Source: Gammaproteobacteria bacterium (GTDB lineage Bacteria > Pseudomonadota > Gammaproteobacteria > Burkholderiales > Rhodocyclaceae). From it: a stretch of DNA of 64,000 nucleotides. The position numbers were made by a program, and so were the translations under genes. The notes under the pieces were generated by a model that saw only the letters and a list, made by a program, of their open reading frames with translations, was not told where the DNA came from and searched no databases. The stretch's first letter is position 1. Every line of letters begins with the position of its first letter. Positions 59,347-64,000 of this stretch are shown one piece after another. The stretch covers positions 1 to 64,000 of the forward strand of contig JAHJVE010000021.1 of the NCBI GenBank assembly GCA_018828385.1, written 5' to 3'.

Positions 59347-60882
59347 TTACAGAGGAATGTTGCCGTGCTTGCGCCACGGGTTGTCGAGTTTCTTGTCGCG
59401 CAGCATGGCCAGCGAGCGAGCGATACGCTTGCGGGTGGCATGCGGCATGATGACGTCGTCGATGAAGCCACGCGCACCGGCCACGAACGGGTTGGCAAAC
59501 TTGGCCTTGTATTCGGCTTCGCGCTCGGCCAGCTTGGCCGGATCGTTCTTTTCCTCGCGGAAGATGATTTCCACAGCGCCCTTCGGACCCATGACCGCGA
59601 TTTCAGCCGACGGCCAGGCGATATTGACGTCGCCGCGCAGGTGCTTCGACGACATAACGTCGTAGGCACCGCCGTAAGCCTTGCGAGTGATCACGGTAAC
59701 CTTCGGCACGGTACATTCGGCGTAAGCGTAGAGCAGCTTGGCACCGTGCTTGATGATGCCGCCGTATTCCTGCGTGGTGCCCGGCATGAAGCCCGGGACA
59801 TCGACGAAGGTAACGACCGGGATGTTGAAGGCATCACAGAAGCGAACAAAGCGGGCGGCCTTGATCGACGACTTGATGTCGAGACAGCCGGCCAGCACGA
59901 GCGGCTGGTTGGCAACGATACCGACCGGGTGACCATCGACGCGGCCAAAGCCGATGATGATGTTCTTGGCGTAATCGGCCTGCAACTCGAAGAAATCATT
60001 GTCGTCGACCACTTTGACGAGCAGTTCCTTCATGTCGTACGCCTTGTTGGCGTTGTCCGGAACCAACGTGTCGAGCGAGTAATCCATGCGGTCGACCGGA
60101 TCGTTGGTCGGCGTCACCGGCGGCTTTTCGCGATTGTTGGCCGGCAGGAAATTCATGAAACGACGCAGCATCGAGAGGGCTTCGACGTCATTCTCGAAAG
60201 CCAGATCGGCGACACCGGATTTGCTCGTGTGGGTCACGGCACCACCCAGCTCTTCGGCGGTCACATCCTCGTGGGTCACCGTCTTGACGACTTCCGGACC
60301 GGTCACGAACATGTAGGACGAGTCCTTGACCATGAAGATGAAGTCGGTCATCGACGGCGAGTACACCGCGCCACCGGCGCAGGGGCCCATGATCATCGAG
60401 ATCTGCGGCACGACGCCGGAGGCCATCACGTTACGCTGGAAGACGTCGGCGTAGCCGCCGAGGGAGGCAACGCCTTCCTGAATCCGCGCGCCGCCCGAGT
60501 CGTTGAGGCCGATCACCGGAGCGCCGACCTTCATGGCCTGATCCATGACCTTGCAGATCTTCTCGGCGTGGGTTTCCGACAGCGAACCACCGAAAACGGT
60601 GAAATCCTGCGAGAAAACGAAGACCAGACGGCCATTGACCGTTCCGTAGCCAATCACGACACCGTCACCAGGAATCTTCTCGGCCTGATCCATACCGAAA
60701 TCGGTACAGCGGTGCTCCTTGAACATGTCCCATTCCTCGAAGGAATCCGGGTCGAGCAGCAGCTCGATACGTTCGCGGGCGCTCAGCTTGCCCTTTTTAT
60801 GCTGGCTGTCGATACGCTTCTGGCCACCGCCGAGGCGGGCCATTTCGCGCTTTTTTTCCAGCTGGCGGATGATGTCGTGCAT
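59347..60882 (-). CDS. pccB: Propionyl-CoA carboxylase beta subunit
   Basis: Carboxyltransferase subunit of 511 residues with the two crotonase-like halves typical of PccB ([25 protein letters not shown], then [24 protein letters not shown] and [11 protein letters not shown]). The ATG at 60882 has GAGGGAG at 6 bases, so I use it rather than the upstream ATG at 60897. It lies between meaB and pccA. Confidence 0.94.
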   Translation of the reverse strand: MHDIIRQLEKKREMARLGGGQKRIDSQHKKGKLSARERIELLLDPDSFEEWDMFKEHRCTDFGMDQAEKIPGDGVVIGYGTVNGRLVFVFSQDFTVFGGSLSETHAEKICKVMDQAMKVGAPVIGLNDSGGARIQEGVASLGGYADVFQRNVMASGVVPQISMIMGPCAGGAVYSPSMTDFIFMVKDSSYMFVTGPEVVKTVTHEDVTAEELGGAVTHTSKSGVADLAFENDVEALSMLRRFMNFLPANNREKPPVTPTNDPVDRMDYSLDTLVPDNANKAYDMKELLVKVVDDNDFFELQADYAKNIIIGFGRVDGHPVGIVANQPLVLAGCLDIKSSIKAARFVRFCDAFNIPVVTFVDVPGFMPGTTQEYGGIIKHGAKLLYAYAECTVPKVTVITRKAYGGAYDVMSSKHLRGDVNIAWPSAEIAVMGPKGAVEIIFREEKNDPAKLAEREAEYKAKFANPFVAGARGFIDDVIMPHATRKRIARSLAMLRDKKLDNPWRKHGNIPL

Positions 60883-60909
60883 AGAAAACTCCCTCAATGG
60901 ATCGGGTGA

Positions 60910-61920
60910 TTAGTGTTTCAGATAGTCGAGCAGCGCATACGCGGCGGCAGCCGGGGTCGTATGCCCCGCCTCGACGGATCGGGTGAAGGCGGGCAGGTTT
61001 TCCTGCACGCGCGGGTGATGACGGAAATGCTGGCGCAGGCCGGAGTCGATCAGTTGCCACATCCAGCTCAAGGCCTGATGCTGGCGCTTGGCATCGAATT
61101 CACCGGTCGGCTTCAAGGAGGCCTGGTACTTCTCGACTTGCTCCCAGTATTCGGCAATGCCTTCCTTGTGCAAGGCCGACAGCGTGATGACCGGTGGTGC
61201 CCAGTTGGGCGAGGCCGGACGCAGCATATGCAGCGCATTGCGCCATTGGGCGCGGACCACGGCGGTGGCCTGACGGTCGATATCGGCCTTGTTGATGATC
61301 ACCATGTCGGCGATCTCGACAATGCCTTTCTTGATCGCCTGCAGGTCATCGCCGGCATTCGGCAACTGGAGCAGACAGAACATGTCGACCATGCCGGCCA
61401 CCGTCGTTTCCGACTGGCCGACGCCAACGGTCTCGATGATGATCACGTCGTAACCGGAAGCTTCACAAAGCAGCATCGCCTCCCGCGACTTTTCAGCCAC
61501 CCCACCAAGCGAGCCTGACGAAGGACTCGGCCGGATGAAGGCTTCCTCGCGCTGGCTCAGTAACTCCATGCGCGTCTTGTCGCCCAGGATGGAACCACCC
61601 GATACCGATGACGACGGGTCTACCGCCAAAACAGCCAGCTTCTTGCCCTGCTCAATGAGCCAGACACCAAGCGCCTCAATGAACGTAGACTTGCCCGCCC
61701 CCGGGACGCCGGAAATGCCGATACGGATCGCCTTGCCGGTGCTCGGCAAAATGGCGTTGAGTACCTGCTGGGCGCGCTGCTGATGATCGGGACGCGTCGA
61801 CTCGATCAGCGTAATGGCCTTGGCCAGCGCACGGCGCTGGCCGGCCAGCACGCCGTCGACCAGCGACTGGTCGGCAGCAGAAAGAATATTGGCACGCACG
61901 GGAACTTCGCCCAGATTCAT
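60910..61920 (-). CDS. meaB: Methylmalonyl-CoA mutase-associated GTPase MeaB
   Basis: G3E-family P-loop GTPase, 336 residues, that loads and protects the B12 cofactor of methylmalonyl-CoA mutase. It has GISGVPGAGKSTF (Walker A), VLAVDPSS, ETVGVGQSE and NKAD. The open frame is longer, but MNLGEVPVRA at 61920 is a plausible start 7 bases after the mutase stop. Confidence 0.93.
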   Translation of the reverse strand: MNLGEVPVRANILSAADQSLVDGVLAGQRRALAKAITLIESTRPDHQQRAQQVLNAILPSTGKAIRIGISGVPGAGKSTFIEALGVWLIEQGKKLAVLAVDPSSSVSGGSILGDKTRMELLSQREEAFIRPSPSSGSLGGVAEKSREAMLLCEASGYDVIIIETVGVGQSETTVAGMVDMFCLLQLPNAGDDLQAIKKGIVEIADMVIINKADIDRQATAVVRAQWRNALHMLRPASPNWAPPVITLSALHKEGIAEYWEQVEKYQASLKPTGEFDAKRQHQALSWMWQLIDSGLRQHFRHHPRVQENLPAFTRSVEAGHTTPAAAAYALLDYLKH

Positions 61921-61927
61921 CCGAGGT

Positions 61928-64000
<2,073 letters not shown>

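Noticed and set aside
60084-60100. CGGTCGACCGG core inside pccB
   Set aside because: Matches the palindromic core only; no TA before it and no A-tracts after it, and the residues are normal for the family.

Overview
The window reads as chromosomal DNA of a respiratory betaproteobacterium, most like the Dechloromonas/Azonexus group of the Rhodocyclaceae. That placement is inferred from gene content, gene order and high GC; I could not run a search. Both ends cut through genes. No rRNA, tRNA, CRISPR array, prophage or insertion sequence was seen.

Left part (1-20 kb): a minus-strand operon aroQ-accB-accC-prmA-zinc-ribbon protein whose last gene ends in a hexanucleotide microsatellite; mpl facing maeB across a shared terminator; a nickel block (TonB receptor, NiCoT permease under a NikR-like operator, hydrogenase-signalling kinase gene hupT, and nikR itself); a plus-strand trio (MIP18 protein, polytopic membrane protein, hemerythrin); a Lon-like AAA+ ATPase; a DNase I-fold phosphatase/nuclease; nhaA and a diguanylate cyclase.

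Central part (20-41 kb): an almost complete aerobic [NiFe]-hydrogenase locus, nearly all on the minus strand. In transcription order it holds hupSLCDFGHIJK, hypABF, a second HupJ/HybE-like gene, hypCD, a 0.5-kb inverted repeat, hypE, a small gene on the other strand, then hoxX-hoxA-hoxB-hoxC. The catalytic small subunit has the six-cysteine proximal-cluster signature of oxygen-tolerant membrane-bound hydrogenases. HoxB/HoxC have the hallmarks of a hydrogen-sensing regulatory hydrogenase: no Tat signal and no cleavable C-terminal tail. HupT, HoxA and a clear sigma-54 promoter in front of hupS complete a regulatory circuit from H2 to the structural operon, while NikR, NiCoT and the TonB receptor would supply nickel.

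Right part (41-64 kb): a 1672-residue CBS/PAS/GAF/GGDEF/EAL/CZB protein divergent from hupS; oxyR divergent from a di-heme cytochrome c peroxidase with OxyR- and FNR-like sites between them; ccmABCDEFGHI with napF; two genes of unknown function; and a propionate/methylmalonyl-CoA operon (mcm-meaB-pccB-pccA).

The most unusual signal is a dispersed DNA word. About 20 copies of a roughly 38-bp element occur in both orientations, in intergenic DNA (often touching a stem-loop) and inside at least 13 genes. Its core is GCTACGGTCAACCG, followed by A-tracts about one helical turn apart. Coding copies are read in at least four different frames, so the conservation is at DNA level. The architecture resembles an uptake signal sequence; this interpretation is a hypothesis.
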